Shown: one piece after another, positions 1 to 10,447 of the stretch
Layout: every line of letters starts with the position of its first letter
Position numbering within the stretch: position 1 is the first letter of the stretch
Made by a program: the position numbers and the translations under genes
Assembly (NCBI GenBank): GCA_963664935.2
Contig: CAXXSE010000007.1
Coordinates: forward strand, 1,488,001-1,552,000
From: G963664935 sp963664935
GTDB lineage: Bacteria > Pseudomonadota > Gammaproteobacteria > Methylococcales > G963664935
Direction: 5' to 3'
DNA: 64,000 nt
Notes under the pieces: model-generated
What the model was told of the DNA's origin: nothing
The model's database searches: none
What the model saw: only the letters and a program-made list of their open reading frames with translations

Positions 1-1761
1 CACAATTTAATGATCCCTCGTGGAGACCGCTCCCATGCGGTGATCGAACCCCTGCTCACCGACCAATGGTACGTCAAAGCAGCGCCGCTCGCGGAACCCG
101 CGATCAAGGCAGTGGAAGATGGCCGAATACAGTTTATTCCCGAAAACTGGGATAAAACCTATTTTGAATGGATGCGTAATATTGAAGATTGGTGCATCAG
201 CCGTCAGATATGGTGGGGGCATCGAATTCCAGCCTGGTACGATGCCGACGGAACGATTTATGTCGGCCACACCGAAGCGGAAGTTCGGGAAAAACACAAA
301 CTTGGAGCGAACACTCAGTTACGTCAGGATGAAGACGTACTCGATACCTGGTTTTCGTCCGCGTTATGGCCGTTTTCGACGTTGGGTTGGCCGGACAACA
401 CACAAGAGCTCAAAACATTTTATCCCACTAGCGTTTTGGTCACGGGCTTCGATATCATCTTTTTCTGGGTCGCGAGAATGATAATGATGGGCCTGAAATT
501 CATGGACGATGTTCCGTTTCACAAGGTTTATATTCATGGTCTGGTACGCGATTCCGATGGCCAGAAAATGTCCAAATCAAAGGGTAATATTCTGGACCCG
601 ATCGATTTGATCGACGGAATTGAACTGGAAGACTTGGTGACAAAGCGGAAGTTGGGCCTTATGCAACCTGAAATGGCGGAACGCATCGAAAAACAAACCC
701 GAAAACATTTCCCCGATGGTATTCCATCTTACGGCACCGATTCTCTACGGTTCACCTTCGCATCGTTGGCGTCGACGGGGCGTGATATTCGTTTCGACTT
801 GGGCCGGATAGGAGGTTACCGTAACTTTTGTAACAAGCTGTGGAATGCGGCCCGGTACGTGTTGATGAACACCGAAGGTAAGGATACCGGATTGAACGGC
901 GAATCCTGCACCTACAGTCTTCCGGACCGTTGGATCCGTTCCCGTTTGCAACGGGTCACCGGTGAGGTTGCCAATGCTATAGAACATTACAGGTTAGACC
1001 TCGCCTCCCACGCTATTTACGAATTCGTGTGGAACGAATACTGCGACTGGTACTTGGAATTGTCGAAAATCGTACTGCAAGATGCCGATGAAGCCGACGC
1101 GAGAGGCGCACGGCAAACCTTGGTGGGGGTGCTTGAATCGATCCTCCGGTTGGCTCACCCCCTAATTCCATTTATCACCGAAGAAATCTGGCAACGTATC
1201 GCACCGATGGCGGGTCAATCAGGCGAAACCATCATGCTACAACCCTTTCCGAAAAGTCGTGAAGACCTTGTTGATGAAGCGGCGACCGATGAGTTGGAAT
1301 GGGTGATGGCATTCATTCTGGGTATCAGGAGGATTCGAGGCGAGATGGATATTTCGCCGGGTAAACCCGTAGCGATACTCTTGCAAAACGGTTCTGAATT
1401 AGACCGCCAGCGGTTGGATAACAACATTCAACTTCTGAATAAGCTTGGAAAAATTGAGTCGTTGCTGTGGTTGTCCGCAGACGAAAAGACCCCGGAATCC
1501 GCGATTAGTCTGGTTGGAGAACTGAAAATCCTGATTCCGATGGCGGGTTTAATAGACAAGTCAGTGGAACTTGCGCGGCTCGATAAAGAAATTCAGAAAA
1601 TTAAAAAAGACCTGCCTCGGGTTGAAGCTAAACTCAACAACCCGAAGTTTGTCAAAAAGGCGCCTCCGGCAGTTGTCGCCAAAGAGCAAAAACGTCTTGA
1701 GGAAAGGCGTTCAATGTTGGCGAAGTTGGAAGAACAAGCGACTAAGATACAGAGTCTTTAG
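1..1761 (+). CDS. valS: Valine--tRNA ligase, 3' part (gene runs off the left edge)
   Basis: Class I aminoacyl-tRNA synthetase that charges tRNA-Val in the cytoplasm. The reading frame is open from base 1, so the N-terminal Rossmann half with the HIGH motif lies outside the window; about 586 residues of a family of about 950 are seen. Visible are the catalytic stretch with CISRQIWWGHRIPAW (near base 200), the KMSKS loop (GQKMSKSKGN, near base 560-590), the anticodon-binding helical domain, and the C-terminal coiled coil (LARLDKEIQKIKKDL onward) typical of bacterial ValRS that packs on the tRNA. It ends with TAG at 1759-1761. No operon partner follows on the same strand. Identification is secure. 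Confidence 0.97.
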   Translation, partial: HNLMIPRGDRSHAVIEPLLTDQWYVKAAPLAEPAIKAVEDGRIQFIPENWDKTYFEWMRNIEDWCISRQIWWGHRIPAWYDADGTIYVGHTEAEVREKHKLGANTQLRQDEDVLDTWFSSALWPFSTLGWPDNTQELKTFYPTSVLVTGFDIIFFWVARMIMMGLKFMDDVPFHKVYIHGLVRDSDGQKMSKSKGNILDPIDLIDGIELEDLVTKRKLGLMQPEMAERIEKQTRKHFPDGIPSYGTDSLRFTFASLASTGRDIRFDLGRIGGYRNFCNKLWNAARYVLMNTEGKDTGLNGESCTYSLPDRWIRSRLQRVTGEVANAIEHYRLDLASHAIYEFVWNEYCDWYLELSKIVLQDADEADARGARQTLVGVLESILRLAHPLIPFITEEIWQRIAPMAGQSGETIMLQPFPKSREDLVDEAATDELEWVMAFILGIRRIRGEMDISPGKPVAILLQNGSELDRQRLDNNIQLLNKLGKIESLLWLSADEKTPESAISLVGELKILIPMAGLIDKSVELARLDKEIQKIKKDLPRVEAKLNNPKFVKKAPPAVVAKEQKRLEERRSMLAKLEEQATKIQSL

Positions 1762-2044
1762 GTTGCACGCGTCGTTTTTCGATCCCGACCATCTCTTGTC
1801 AGGCCTTGAATACGAATCTCTACCCGGCGCGAACTTGCTATATTAGTTTCTTCCAATTTGCTAAGTTTCATGATTTGGCTTACCTATGACACATGGCCAC
1901 ATAGATACTACGTATTCTGTTTAAAATGCGATATTTTTAATAACTGAATATAAGGAAAAATTGTTATAGAACTTAAGCATATTGTTTGCTCGTCTAAAAA
2001 CTTTAAGGCGCTCACCCGCAGCAGATATATGCTGTCATCAATAA
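1762..2044. other. Intergenic, no gene recognised
   Basis: A 283-base AT-rich spacer after valS. I see no clear rho-independent terminator, no RNA gene and no open frame with family features. Confidence 0.5.
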
Positions 2045-2383
2045 CTAGTGGCATAGAGAATGCGGGGCTCCACTAAATTCAATTTGATCTACCCGCTTGC
2101 ATGTTTCACTGTTCAGGAGGATTAAATATCCGGTGTTCTGATCTGCCACGGAAAAGATAACCAGGCCGGCTTCTCTATCGTCTGAGTAAGTTGTCATCAA
2201 ATTGGAATTTGGCATGACCGTACCGTCGTTTCGTTGGTAGCGCCATTTGCTGACTAATTTATAATCCTGGGTGACATTGAAAGAATTTATAGACCAGCCG
2301 GTTTGATGATCAGGTTGGTTGCGCTTGTATAGATAGTGCCTGAACGAAAAAGCATACATTAAAAAAGGGTGCTCCAATAACAC
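2045..2383 (-). CDS. Hypothetical protein fragment
   Basis: A 112-residue open frame of unknown function. The composition looks like a real protein rather than a shadow: a run of beta-strand-like segments (AGLVIFSVADQNTGYLILL) resembling repeats of secreted or beta-propeller proteins. No signal peptide or catalytic motif is visible, and the N-terminus is not family-like, so it may be the tail of a longer gene lost by rearrangement next to the neighbouring transposase. Function not assigned. Confidence 0.35.
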   Translation of the reverse strand: MLLEHPFLMYAFSFRHYLYKRNQPDHQTGWSINSFNVTQDYKLVSKWRYQRNDGTVMPNSNLMTTYSDDREAGLVIFSVADQNTGYLILLNSETCKRVDQIEFSGAPHSLCH

Positions 2384-2521
2384 CTCAGATCACTCTCCAG
2401 ATATTGTGAATATTCAACGGGTATTGATACTAATACACATTGTTCACCCAAAATGGCCCATAAAACCATTTTTTAGGCACACCTATCCTGTGATGCTTAT
2501 CCTACCTAAATCCGCTTTTGT

Positions 2522-4017
2522 TTAGGCCGCTTGTTTTAGGATCTCAAGCTTTTCTCTTTCTTGGCCACGCACAATGCTGCCGAGAATTTGAATATTACGG
2601 GATAACACCGCCAATGCCGCGTAGCGTTCGAAACCCTCAATGCCATGGTCGGGACATTTGTCCAATCCATGAACCTGTAATGCATTAATAGCTGACTCAA
2701 CGGCACAGTGTTGCTTTTTGGCCTGAACAAATTCATCGGCGTATTCACAGGCCTTTTGCGCGCGGGATAATTTACCCTTCTTCGGCAAGACGACATGGTC
2801 CAGCCTATCTTTCAGTTCACATTGGTTATCCGGACTATGAAAGCCTTTATCAAAACTGCAGGCATTGAAACCGGGAAATTTTTCCTGCGTGGCTTTGACC
2901 CTATCAAGGGCTATTTTATCATCCGTTTCGTGTTGCATGACCCGATGATGCAATAGGAAACCGTGGGTGTCTTCGATAATGCAAAGCCGTATACCCAGCT
3001 CAACGGGAACGCCTGCTTTACCTTTACTGATCCATTCGGTATGGGGCTGGAATAAGGAGAAGACCTTTTCATCATGGGGAATCTTTTCACCCTCAATAAC
3101 GCGACGCTTGATTTGATCGATTTGACGCTCGGCATGTTGGCTAAAGATCTTGAGTTCAAGCAATAGGCCTCAGGCACTTGATACGTGTTTTTTAATCGCT
3201 CATCACTGTCCGTGACGCGGTTAAGATACACTTGCGCCAAGTCAATATAGTCTTGGTGTGCTTCGCGGATTAACGCTTCCCGTGCTTGTTTTTTGGTTGC
3301 GTTCTTGGAGGTGGAATGGCGTAGCTTTTGTATTTTTCGATACAGTTTTTTGAATTGCCGCAGGTTATACCGATGTTGTCGCCATCCTGGCAATGTATAG
3401 TCTTGGCTCCAATTAACACACAGGCGAATCAGTATTCGAATGGCATCATAGAGCAGATTGATGTCCGTTGGAAAATGCACATCGGTTTTGAGCACAAACG
3501 AATCGCAACGCCCCCGGATCAAGGCATGAACATCCAGATCCAGCAACTGATAGCCAGCGCGAACGATTTCCGTATTAATACGCGCCATGATGTCCGGTGT
3601 AAACAGTTTCAGGTTGTCTTTTAAGGTTTGCAAATGATAAACCTTATCCTCATCGAATAAACCATGTCCCAGCATCATCCTGAGTGTTCTATGCTGGTTG
3701 GCTAATTCCTGAATGCGATCATAATCAGCATTTAAACCCAAGCGTAAGGCGCCCAATACCAAAATAGCCCATTGATCCATACCCGGGCGACCTTTGTCGG
3801 TGGCCACCGCGACCGGTAGGTCTGTGTGTTCCGCGGTTTTGAACGGTGTGACTTCTTCCAGTATTTTGAAAACAGCCTGTTTCAAGGGTTCCGTTGAATA
3901 AATGTGTTGTAGGCCAAGCAAGACGAGCGGTATATCGTCGCGGGATGTGACATCAATGGCGATATTGGCAATATCCGTTTGTCCAATTTGCAATTGTGGT
4001 GATAGGACGTTTCTCAT
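2522..4017 (-). pseudogene. ISNCY-type transposase, frameshifted
   Basis: Transposase of an insertion sequence in two overlapping frames. The first part (4017 down to about 3165) starts MRNVLSPQLQIGQTD and ends YQVPEA; the second (about 3163 down to 2522) starts LELKIFSQHAERQIDQ and carries PHTEWISKGKAGVPVELG, ACSFDKGFHSP and SAINALQVHGLDKCPDHG, hallmarks I associate with the ISNCY group. A single indel near 3160-3175 links them; joined, they give about 500 residues. No convincing terminal inverted repeat was found, so element limits are not given. It could be a decayed copy, a programmed frameshift, or a sequencing error; the first seems likeliest given the surroundings. Confidence 0.75.
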
Positions 4018-4289
4018 GGGCTATGTGTCGACGAAGTTTGGGTAAAATTGGACCGGATTTTTAGACTCAGTATCTAGCCGATTCGGGTTGTGATTAGATA
4101 ACTCATTAAATAACAATTAGTTATGATATTCGGTGGATTAATGCTGGAATAGAGTTTATCGAATCTTCAAGCCAGTATTTTACCCTATATCGTTGTTTTG
4201 CAAGAGAATAAATATTCTCGCCCAGGCACTAAGTAAAACTCATGGTCGGTACAAAAATTGGGCAACCTAATGAAATCACAGAGGAAACA

Positions 4290-4776
4290 GCACAGTTCAG
4301 CGTTTGATGAGGCAAATGGGACTAGAAGGGCTGGCGCCCGGACCTCGGACGAGTTGCCGACATTCCCAACACAAGGTTTATCCTTATCTTCTGCGGGGTG
4401 TTATAGCCGAGGCACCGAACCACATTTGGGCGGTGGATATAACCTATGTCCCGATGCCTATCGGGTTCATGTACCTAGTCGCCATTATCGATTGGTACAG
4501 CCGTCATGTGATGTCTTGGCGGTAATGGATACGGCGTTTTGTCTAGATGCTCTGGAACAGGCGTTACAGCGAGGGAAGCCTTTGATTTTCAACAGCGACC
4601 AAGGTGTCCAGTTTACCTCAATCGTGTTTACCGGGAAATTAAAAGCTGAGGCTATTCAAATCAGCATGGACGGTCGTGGTCGCGTCTTCGACAACATTTT
4701 CGTAGAACGCCTGTGGCGCACCGTCAAATATGAAGATATCTATCTCAAGGACTACGCCAGTGTGGCTGAGTATTGA
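4290..4776 (+). pseudogene. IS3-family transposase (ORFB) remnant
   Basis: Remnant of an rve-type DDE integrase core. One frame (4304-4525) gives NHIWAVDITYVPM, holding the first Asp; another (from about 4520) gives FNSDQGVQFTS, the second Asp, and FVERLWRTVKYEDIYL, the catalytic Glu. The switch of frame and missing residues between them show the gene is dead. The 5' part of ORFB and all of ORFA are absent, and the 3' end stops two bases before the terminal repeat of the IS21-type element at 4778, which probably inserted into or beside it. Confidence 0.75.
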
Positions 4777-6149
4777 GTGACAATTAACCTGGCCGGTCGG
4801 CGACAATTATCCTGGCCGGTATTCTGATAGGGTTCCTGGCATTACTTTTCTGATTGAGAGAGTGCGTGATGCCGGGAAAAAGAATCAACGAACAACAGGT
4901 TAATTTGTACATGAAAACGAGAAACGAAAACAAGACACAGGAGACATCGAGTGCGGTTGCAGGGATATCTGTGCGTAGCGGTCGGCGGATCGATAAACGA
5001 CAGCTGCAGGTAGGCAAGCGGCCAATGCGACATTGGCGTACGCGCGATGACCCTTTTACCGAGGTTTGGGACAGCGAACTCGTCGGCAAACTCAAGAACG
5101 CACCCAATCTATCGGCCACAACGTTGCTTGAGATGCTGCAAGAACGTGATCCAGAGCGCTATCCTGACTCCAAGAAACGCACGTTGCAAAGGCGTGTGCA
5201 GCTGTGGAAGGCCAAATACGGCAAGGAACAGGACGTTGTTTTTCTGCAAGAACACCCACCGGGTCTGCAGGGCTTGTCTGATTTCACTCAGCTAAAGAGT
5301 GAGGCGATCACTCTAGGCAACAAGCCACTCAAACACTTGATTTACCATTTCAGGTTGGCCTTTTCCGGATGGTGTTACGCGATGGCGGTACTGGACGGAG
5401 AAAGCTTCACGGCCCTGGCGACGGGATTACAAGAAGCGCTGTGGCGCCTGGGTGGCAGCCCGAAGGAACACCGAACGGACAGCCTATCCGCGGCCTTCAA
5501 GAACCTGGATCAAGACGAGAAAAAGGACATCACATCACGGTACGCCGATCTGTGCCAGAACTATGGCATGAAAGCGACGCGAAATAACCGAGGACGTGGC
5601 CACGAGAATGACTCCGTCGAGTCACCACACGGGCATCTCAAGTGGCGTATCGAACAAGCCTTATTGCTTCGTGGGTCACGTGATTTTGATACCCTCAGCG
5701 ACTATCAGACGTTTCTGAACACGGTAACGGATGGCATCAACCGACGCCACCAGGACCGGATCAAGGTGGAACGGGCATCTCTTGGCGCACTGCCCTGTCA
5801 TCGCAGTGCCGATTACACCGAGTGCATTGCCGCTGTCAGCAGCACCGGCACTACCGAGGTCATATATGGTCCGCCCCGTATTGCAAGACAAAATTCGTTC
5901 GTGACAAAAAGAAATATTGCTCCCATATATCCGGCCTTTTGTTGAGAGACTATAAGCCCTCTGGCCCTGATGGAATCAGCGCATTTCCCCCTCATCAAGT
6001 TATCGGTCTCTATTGGACCCTTGACCTCGTCAGGTTCAATGGAATGCAGGTGCTACCTTTTTTGCCATCACTTGAACTTTATCCACGCAATTCGTTGATA
6101 GTTGTTATTGTTCTTTTTACCTTGGCAATCTGTTTCTTAACTTCTGTGC

Positions 6150-6221
6150 GCCAGTTCTGGGCCCGTCAAGGAGGAACGCAGACGCTTGCGTCGAGTAGTC
6201 CTTGACGGGCCCAGAACTGGC
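6150..6221. repeat. Perfect 23-bp stem hairpin in the non-coding end of the IS110-type element
   Basis: Bases 6150-6172 are the exact reverse complement of 6199-6221; the 26-base loop holds a second small hairpin (ACGCA...TGCGT). It lies between the transposase stop and the element end. It may be part of a structured RNA, a terminator-like element, or a small separate palindromic insertion. Confidence 0.85.
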
Positions 6222-6340
6222 AATACCCTCTATGGCGGGGGCCGGAGAATCCAGGCCCCTGCCTCCCGGCGAGGGTGGGGTGAGCCGCGCGGCAAGGGGT
6301 TAAACCCCTATTGAGCGCTTCAATCAATGCTCTACCCCGC

Positions 6341-7391
6341 CTATGCGGCAGCGGCACGATAGCGCTCCTTCTTGCTCAACAATGCCCAGGCGATGCGCGC
6401 ATTCTTGTTGGCCACGGCGACGTTTGAGATGTTTTCGCCTCGTCTTTGTTTGATCTCGCTAATCCACAGGTTGCGTTTATCCTGATGTAGATGAGCTACC
6501 CGAACGACGGACCGTCCGCCATGAATCAACAGGGTTCTAAGGTAACAGTCACCGCGCTTGCTGATACCCAACAAGGTCGGTTTGCCGCCAGTGGAATGGT
6601 GTCGTGGCACTAGACCGAGCCAAGCCGCTAACTCCCGGCCATTTTTGAATACCGTAATGTCGCCAATGGCCGCGATCAGGGCGGTTGCCGTGAGCAAACC
6701 TATGCCCGGGATCGTGAGCAGAAGTTGGCAATCTTCGTTCCGCACACTGATCATTTTTAATTTCTTTTCCAATGTATCGATCCGTTCATCGAGATGTACC
6801 ATCTCATCGTAGAGTTCACGGAGTATTTCCCGAAATAATGGGGTTAGTGTATTTTCCGCATCTTCAAGTATCTCCGGGATCGATTTTCTGATGTATGCGA
6901 TCCCCTTGGGTATGACGATACCGTATTCCAATAACAGTCCCCGAATTTAGTTCGCCTGCGCGGTTCGCTTGGCCACCTGTTGACTGCGAATCCGATGCAC
7001 GCTTTGGATATCTTGCTGCTCGACATCCTTGGCCGGAACAAAACGCATGCTGGGACGTTGTACGGCCTCGCAAATGGCTTCGGCATCGACGGCATCGTTT
7101 TTGTTGGACTTGACGTACGGTTTGACAAACTGAGGTGCGATCATACGCACCGTATGGCCCATCTGGGTAAAAAGTACGTACCCAGTGATGAGCGCCACCA
7201 CAGGCTTCCAGTCCGATAAGACACGGCGGCAGATTGGCGATGAAAGCGGCCAATTGGTGACGGCTCAGCTTCTTTTTGAGAACAACAAGGCCTTTTTTAT
7301 TGACGCCGTGAAGTTGAAAACTGTTTTTGGCCAGGTCAATGCCCAACACTTTAATCACTTTTTTTTCGGTATTTGCGTTTTTCTGTTTCAT
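6341..7391 (-). pseudogene. IS110/IS1111-type transposase, broken by frameshifts
   Basis: DEDD-type recombinase in three frames. N-terminal part from 7391: VLGIDLAKNSFQLHG and IGLEACGGAHHW, with the first acidic residues. Middle part (about 7201-6947): NKNDAVDAEAICEA. C-terminal part (6931-6341): IPGIGLLTATALIAAIGD and LGLVPRHHSTGGKP, the Transposase_20 region. The stop between middle and C-terminal parts and the two frame changes make it non-functional as read. Full length would be about 340 residues, normal for the family. Confidence 0.88.
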
Positions 7392-8000
7392 GGATCCCCT
7401 CTCGTTTGTTTTGATGTTCGATTAAAAACCAACATCATGGCTCATGTGAGGCCGGTTAGAAAGTGGGGCGGACCATTCCATTAAGAGAGTGCTTTATACG
7501 GTGCCCTCCCGACTGGTCGGTTCAAGGTTGCGCATTCATCTTTATGATGATCATCTCAAAGGTTATTTAGGGTCCAGTGCGGTACTGGAGTTGCCGCGCA
7601 ATCATCATCCCAAAGGCCGTGAGCGAGCCCGTCAGATCGACTATCGTCATCTGATCGGCAACTTGGCGAAAAAGCCACAAGCCTTTCGGTGCTCCATGTT
7701 GCGCGATGACCTTCTGCCAAACGACAATTACCGGAAACTGTGGCGAATCGCCGATGAACGCATGGAACCACGAGCGGCCTGTAAATGGATGGTGGGTATA
7801 CTGGCATTGGCCGCACGAGCTGATTGCGAGAAGACACTCGGTGAATACCTGATGAAACGAGCGGAGCCGGACGACTTGCCAGGCGTGTGCACGCTAGAAA
7901 AACGATTTGAGGGAAAAGCGCAGCCACACCCCAGCGTTGACGTCGAACAACACGCCCTGGACGACTATGAGGCGCTGCTCAGCTCTTCGGGAGCATGCTA

Positions 8001-8747
8001 ATGTCTACCTGTACAAGCTTACCGGTCATGCTCAAAGAGCTGAGGCTTGCAACCATTGGCCGCCACTGGGCGGAGCTTGCCAGCAGTGACAAAGCACGGA
8101 AATGGAGCCATGAGCAATTTCTCAGTGCATTGTGTGAACTGGAAATCACCCATCGTCATTCCCGGCGATTGGCCGGCTACCACAAAGAATCAAAACTGCC
8201 CGCTGGGAAAACGCTGCCCAGCTTCGACTTTGACCAGGATAAAGGCATAAACCGTGCACAAATCGAGGCACTGTCTAACAACGTTGACTGGATATCACAG
8301 GCACGGAACCTTTTGTTGTTTGGCGCGAGTGGCCTGGGCAAAACGCACCCGGCCTGTGCTATCGGAGCACGACTGATAGAACAAGGCGTGCGTGTACGGC
8401 ATTACCCAGCAACCGCATTGGTGCAAGAGCTGCAACGCGCCAGAGACGGGTATTGCCTGGAAAGTCACCTACACAAACTCGATAAGTATAGACTCATCAT
8501 TCTGGATGATCTAGGTTACGTTAAACGCAGTGATGGAGAGACCCAGGTATTGTTTGAGTTTATTGCCCACCGCTATGAAACGGGAAGTCTTATCATCACG
8601 GCCAACCAAACGTTTAGTGACTGGGATCAGATTTTCGCGGACAGCATGATGCCTGTGGCTGCAATTGACCGCCTGGTCCATCACGCGACAATTATCGAAC
8701 TACACGGACAAAGTTACCGAAAAAAAGCCGCCATGGCCAAAAAATAG
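8001..8747 (+). CDS. istB: IstB-type ATPase, helper of IS21 transposition
   Basis: AAA+ ATPase that loads on DNA and assists IstA. It has the Walker A loop GASGLGKTH and a Walker B-like stretch YRLIILDDLGYV; the IstB signature TANQTFSDWDQIF is present. The ATG at 8001 overlaps the istA stop (TAATG), the usual coupling in IS21, so I choose it over the in-frame ATG at 7995. About 248 residues, normal length and intact. It has no complete IstA partner in this copy. Note HPACA after Walker A where relatives have HLA-type sequence. Confidence 0.93.
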   Translation: MSTCTSLPVMLKELRLATIGRHWAELASSDKARKWSHEQFLSALCELEITHRHSRRLAGYHKESKLPAGKTLPSFDFDQDKGINRAQIEALSNNVDWISQARNLLLFGASGLGKTHPACAIGARLIEQGVRVRHYPATALVQELQRARDGYCLESHLHKLDKYRLIILDDLGYVKRSDGETQVLFEFIAHRYETGSLIITANQTFSDWDQIFADSMMPVAAIDRLVHHATIIELHGQSYRKKAAMAKK

Positions 8748-8764
8748 CACCTTCAACGGCGCCC

Positions 8765-8823
8765 GCCGGGGTTGGCGTAACTCCAGTCGCCCTACGGTCT
8801 CCTTCCGTTACGCCAACCCCGGC
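8765..8823. repeat. 17-bp stem hairpin downstream of istB
   Basis: GCCGGGGTTGGCGTAAC at 8765-8781 pairs perfectly with its reverse complement ending at 8823; loop 25 bases. It sits between istB and the right end of the element. There is no T tract, so it is not a canonical terminator. Confidence 0.8.
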
Positions 8824-8934
8824 AACAAAACCTACCAGAGGGAAAAAACATGAGATAAATAACAACACTTAAAAACCGGCCAAGATAATTGACGCCGACC
8901 GGCCAGAGTAATTGACATTAGATAGAGGGAGTCC

Positions 8935-9236
8935 CAGGGAGGCTGTCCAAGCATAGAAGACGTCGCGTGGGGAAAGCGGTTTTGAGGCCATTTTTTGATT
9001 AAATGACGAAATACATCCCTATATTTTATGCCGCCAGGGTCACTTCGTGGTCCTAATTTGCTCCAGTTAAATTACGAGGCAAATACTTATTGTATTTGAC
9101 AACAAATCCACTTGGAGCGGATTTGGACCACTGGAAGTGTGGAATACAGGGATGTATTTCATCTAAGTAATCAGGGAAATGGGGGCCGAAATCCACTTTT
9201 CCGCAGTAGGCTTTCTAGTCTCGGACATCCTCCTAG
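8935..9236. mobile_element. Palindromic miniature element, family A (degenerate copy)
   Basis: About 302 bp with inverted ends: the left begins CAGGGAGGCTGTCC and the right ends GGACATCCTCCTAG, followed inward by related sequence (CCACTTTTCCGCAGTAGGCT on the right). It shares this design with 21213-21452 and 60161-60327, and partial ends at 33945-34007 and 42053-42070. No coding capacity. Internal words such as GGGATGTATTTCATC are shared with the copy at 21.2 kb. Confidence 0.7.
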
Positions 9237-9267
9237 ATGCCTTTCCCCTGCACACATGGCGTTTGGT

Positions 9268-9468
9268 TCAAGACGCCAACGCAAAATACTCTGATTTACC
9301 GCGGTATTCAATATCAATCTTTCCTTCGCGCGCTAACCAACCGATTGCTTTTTGCATATCGTTTTTTGCCAAACCCGTTTGTTCGGCGAGCTTTGTCGCG
9401 CTAATCGACTCATTTCCATCAAGAAAATTCCAGATCTTTCCTGCTGCAACGCCAATATCATCGGCCAT
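9268..9468 (-). CDS. Small winged-helix protein, DUF2582 family
   Basis: A 66-residue predicted DNA-binding winged helix (MADDIGVAAGKIWNFLDG, KLAEQTGLAKNDMQKAIGWL, then a short wing ending YFAL). I take the ATG at 9468 rather than the in-frame start at 9507 because the family begins at MADDIG. The protein belongs to the winged helix family once called DUF2582; its target is unknown. It stands alone, downstream of a miniature element. Confidence 0.8.
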   Translation of the reverse strand: MADDIGVAAGKIWNFLDGNESISATKLAEQTGLAKNDMQKAIGWLAREGKIDIEYRGKSEYFALAS

Positions 9469-9718
9469 GTTAAATATCCCCAAGTTTGAATAGAAAAAAG
9501 TTACCATTCAATAAATTACTGTTATTACCCCATAACGGTAGAAAAGCCTACGTTTAGGCGTGTAAATCACATAATTTTTCCTTGTTCTTTAGTAGAAAAG
9601 GGACGATCGTGTAAGTTACACACAGCATGCTGAATGGTGACTATAAATTATAGCCAAACAAAATTAGAATACAGAAAGCACTAAAACGACCCAACGAACG
9701 CTTGCTCACGGTTGGCAT

Positions 9719-10447
9719 TCACAACTGACTAGCCGCCGTTTCCATCAAGCCATTGATCGCTGTTTCCATCTTGTCCTGATACAGCTGCAGATTTTCGCTT
9801 GCCTTACCCATCGGAACCATCACCGGTTTTCCGATGGCAATCACAACTGTTGTAAACGGATAGGGGATCATGAAGTGGTCCCAGGAACCCAGGCGCCGCG
9901 CATTTTTTGCCGCATAGGCCAACGGCAGCATGGAGGTTTTAGTTATGCGGGCGACCATGGCCGCACCCTGCTTGAATTTAAATATCGGTCCGGTGGGTCC
10001 GTCGGAAGTGGTGACCGGCGATATTCCATCCTTTGAGATAATCTGGTACATGTCGCGTAGCGACTGCGCACCGGTACGATTTGATGATCCACGGATAACG
10101 TGGGCGCCTCTTGCGGAAACGAGCCTTGCCGGGATCTCACCATCCACCGACGGGCTGATCAGAAAACCGACCTTCATGCCCTTTTTAATCTGGTTCAGCA
10201 TATACCAGCTGCAAAAAATATGTTGCTGGTGCCAGTAACAGGGGATAACCGGTTTTCCCTCCTTAAGGACACGATCCATGTTTTCCTGACCGATAATTTT
10301 TACGCGACAACTTGTCCAGATGACCCGGACAATGAACATCACAACCGGCCCAAGAAAAAAATAAGCCAGTTTTCTTTTCGGCGTCATTTGCCGTGGTGTT
10401 TTCGCGCTCGATGGTGTTTGTGGTTTGCCGTAGGGATTTTCACTCAT
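9719..10447 (-). CDS. Lysophospholipid acyltransferase-like protein, DUF374
   Basis: A 242-residue membrane-associated acyltransferase of the DUF374 family, related to PlsC/LpxL-type enzymes. Near residues 24-43 there is one hydrophobic segment (LAYFFLGPVVMFIVRVIW). The CYWHQQHIF stretch and later TSDGPTGPIFKFKQGA correspond to conserved blocks. Substrate is not known from sequence; acyl transfer in envelope lipid synthesis is the likely role. It stands as a single gene; the next gene upstream belongs to a different unit. Confidence 0.85.
   Translation of the reverse strand: MSENPYGKPQTPSSAKTPRQMTPKRKLAYFFLGPVVMFIVRVIWTSCRVKIIGQENMDRVLKEGKPVIPCYWHQQHIFCSWYMLNQIKKGMKVGFLISPSVDGEIPARLVSARGAHVIRGSSNRTGAQSLRDMYQIISKDGISPVTTSDGPTGPIFKFKQGAAMVARITKTSMLPLAYAAKNARRLGSWDHFMIPYPFTTVVIAIGKPVMVPMGKASENLQLYQDKMETAINGLMETAASQL

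Larger units (their letters stand above)
5862..7480 (-). mobile_element. IS110/IS1111-type element inserted in istA
   Basis: About 1.6 kb that splits istA cleanly. Near the two ends lies a 12-bp inverted repeat, ATGGTCCGCCCC at 5867 and GGGGCGGACCAT at 7465-7476; subterminal repeats of this kind are described for the IS1111 subgroup. The transposase runs on the minus strand from 7391, leaving a long non-coding 3' end (about 5864-6340). In IS1111 relatives that end encodes the guide (bridge/seek) RNA, so a guide RNA relic is expected here; that part is inference. About 66 bases of this end recur at 62010-62074. Confidence 0.8.
4869..8001 (+). pseudogene. istA: istA transposase of the IS21-type element, split by an IS110-type insertion
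   Basis: IS21 transposase with an N-terminal helix-turn-helix region (MPGKRINEQQVNLYMK) and an rve DDE core (AMAVLDGES, GSPKEHRTDSL, NRGRGHENDSVESPHGHLK). The frame is intact from 4869 to 5861 (ending TGTTEV) and resumes at 7480 (IKRVLYTVPSRLVGSRLRIH) to the stop at 8001. Removing 5862-7479 restores a continuous protein of about 500 residues, proving insertion into a once intact gene. I prefer the start at 4869 to the upstream in-frame ATG at 4854 because family members begin MPGKRI. Confidence 0.85.
4778..8917 (+). mobile_element. IS21-type element, interrupted by an IS110-type element
   Basis: Composite of istA and istB bounded by the multiple terminal repeats typical of IS21. The left end has TGACAATTAACCTGGCCGG followed at once by a second unit CGACAATTATCCTGGCCGG. 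The right end, read inward on the minus strand, has TGTCAATTACTCTGGCCGG followed by GTCAATTATCTTGGCCGG. Without the 1.6-kb insertion at about 5862-7480 the element would be about 2.5 kb, a normal IS21 length. No direct repeat of the target is obvious at 4770-4777 versus 8918-8925. Confidence 0.88.
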
